NCBI GenBank assembly: GCA_022482495.1
Contig: JAKVPA010000007.1
Location: 1-64,000, forward strand
Origin: Sphaerochaeta sp.
GTDB taxonomy: Bacteria > Spirochaetota > Spirochaetia > Sphaerochaetales > Sphaerochaetaceae
Reading direction: 5' to 3'
Length of the DNA: 64,000 bases
Position 1 is the stretch's first letter, and every line of letters starts with the position of its first letter. The translations under genes and the position numbers were made by a program. Positions 62,921 to 64,000 of this stretch are shown here, piece by piece. The notes beneath the pieces were generated by a model. That model ran no database searches. It had not been told where the DNA came from and worked only from the letters and a program-made list of their open reading frames with translations.

Positions 62921-63662
62921 ATGGTCATTTATTTCAGCGGTACAGGAAACAGCAGGTTCGGAGCGCGCATCATCGCCCAGACGCTGGGAGACGAACTCTG
63001 CTCTCTGACGGATATGCTGCGTGACAAAACCAAGGGGCTCCACTCGGAGAAACCGTGGGTGTTCATCACCCCAACCTATGCCTGGCGGATGCCACGCTTC
63101 GTCGATGCGTGGATACGACGCACCACGTTCACCGGCAGCACCAAGGCGTACTTCGTCATGACCGCAGGCGGTGGTGTTGGCTCCGCCGGAAGGTGGCTCC
63201 AGCTTCTCTGCAAGGCAAAAGGATGGGAATACAAAGGGCCTTGGCGCCGTCCGCATGGGTGAGAATTACCTGGCGTTGTTCCCTGTCCCCACGTCGGAAC
63301 AAGGGCTGCGGATGGCGCAGACACGCCGCACCCGCTTTGAGAAATTCGCCCATACCATCCAGGAAGGGGGAGTGATTGAGACGGACCGCTCGATGACCCG
63401 CATGGGATGGCAGAGTTACGTCACCAATCCGTTCTTCTATGCGTTCATCGTCAAGGACAAAGGATTCTGGACCACCTCAGCCTGCATCCACTGCGGAAAA
63501 TGCGCCACCGCCTGCCCGCTGGAGAACATCACCATGGCAGGCGGGAATCCCCGGTGGAACGGCAATTGCACCCACTGCATGGCCTGCATCACCACCTGCC
63601 CCGTCCAGGCCATCGAATACAAGCACGCCACCCAAGGGAAACCCCGGTATCATTTGGATTGA
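62921..63662 (+). CDS. EFR1-type flavodoxin plus 2x4Fe-4S ferredoxin, frameshifted
   Basis: About 246 residues. ATG 62921 opens MVIYFSGTGNSRFGARIIAQTLGDEL: SGTGNS is the FMN phosphate loop of the flavodoxin domain; FITPTYAWRMPRFVDAWI and AYFVMTAGGGVGSAGRWLQLLC follow. An extra G near 63237 (AAAGGG) shifts the frame; the second continues LGAVRMGENYLALFPVP, then two ferredoxin clusters, CIHCGKCATACP and CTHCMACITTCP. EFR1 proteins are electron shuttles of anaerobes. GAGGAA precedes the ATG. Confidence 0.88.
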
Positions 63663-64000
63663 TCAGGCACAAAGCGTGCCAGCACCAAGGCATTCCCATG
63701 GCTGTCACGCTTCCACCCTACGATGTCCTTTGGCTGCAACGCTAATGGTGCGCTGACCGTCTCCGTCCCATCCGACAGCAGGACGACGAGCTGATGGGTG
63801 GTGGGGATGAAATAGGCAGGGTTCCCCTGCACATCCCCCACCTTGATGCGCCCCGTTCCCTGAGGGATGACGGGTCCGTCTCCATAGGGGAACAACGAAG
63901 AGAGGATCTGTACCTCCGCCGTCTGGATGGCCACATCACGTCCTGAAGAACCATCGCCACCACGCTTTCCCCATCCGATGGTGTACATCACCCCATTTTC
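63650..64000 (-). CDS. Protein of unknown function, 5' end outside the window
   Basis: An open frame entering from the right edge (readable ENGVMYTIGWGKRGGDG; an ATG at 63991 is probably internal) and ending at 63650. The last 113 residues look like a beta-rich domain (VAIQTAEVQILSSLFPYGDGPVIPQGTGRIKVGDVQGNPAYFIPTTHQLVVLLSDGTETV), perhaps a regulatory or envelope protein. Family not recognised. It overlaps the EFR1 3' end by 13 bp on the opposite strand. Confidence 0.6.
   Translation of the reverse strand, partial: ENGVMYTIGWGKRGGDGSSGRDVAIQTAEVQILSSLFPYGDGPVIPQGTGRIKVGDVQGNPAYFIPTTHQLVVLLSDGTETVSAPLALQPKDIVGWKRDSHGNALVLARFVPDQSK

Overview
The window reads as a GC-rich member of the Spirochaetota, most likely the Sphaerochaeta/Treponema side. 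The evidence is a PnrA/TmpC-type purine nucleoside ABC operon, a DUF4954 protein, relaxed spirochaete-type lipoboxes and diderm export machinery (RND/TolC, beta-barrel proteins). This is inference from gene families; no rRNA lies in the window.

Layout. 1-6.7 kb is accessory: two archaeal-style or DUF4143-type ATPases, two lipoproteins, an AlbA_2 ATP-binding regulator carrying an in-frame 21-bp minisatellite, and tRNA-Asp. 7.3-9.8 kb holds a DlgD-like reductase, a PAP2 phosphatase and an exonuclease. 9.2-17.7 kb is one minus-strand train (manA, HlyD adaptor, RND pump, lipoprotein, TolC, exonuclease) with nearly every junction overlapping. 18-20 kb has a decayed DUF4143 ATPase and a nucleoside hydrolase. 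19.7-25.8 kb is a nucleoside uptake and phosphorolysis operon (PnrA-like receptor, double ABC ATPase, two permeases, DeoD, nitroreductase). 26-29 kb is a Crp/Fnr regulator with a small NMT1/TauT-type importer. 29-38 kb holds DUF4954, NhaC, a beta-barrel/lipoprotein pair, a PfkB kinase, a nitroreductase and a zinc-dependent phospholipase C-like protein. 38-42 kb is a TRAP transporter joined to a Na+-pump decarboxylase beta subunit and a 38-aa OadG-like protein. 42-53 kb is a nine-gene purine operon (purE-C-F-M-N-O-AICARFT-D-L) in which bifunctional PurH is replaced by separate AICAR formyltransferase and archaeal-type PurO. 53-56 kb is an ABC-2 exporter with a NEW3 protein. 56-62 kb holds MATE, L-arabinose isomerase and a YtfT/YjfF-type sugar importer whose ATPase has lost its N-terminal half. 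62-64 kb holds a small beta-barrel candidate, an EFR1 flavodoxin-ferredoxin and a partial gene.

About thirty single frameshifts break otherwise well-conserved genes, including one-copy purine genes. I read most as sequence errors, so broken genes are annotated as one CDS spanning the pieces. The exception is the DUF4143 relic at 18 kb, which also has an internal deletion.

The theme is nucleoside salvage plus de novo purine synthesis, sugar uptake and envelope transport. The most unusual signals are a set of promoters placed 6-9 nt before ATG with no Shine-Dalgarno (leaderless candidates), paired palindromes over promoters of orphan ATPases, the TRAP/OadB/mini-OadG operon, and triple TGTTGCA repeats at the purine promoter.
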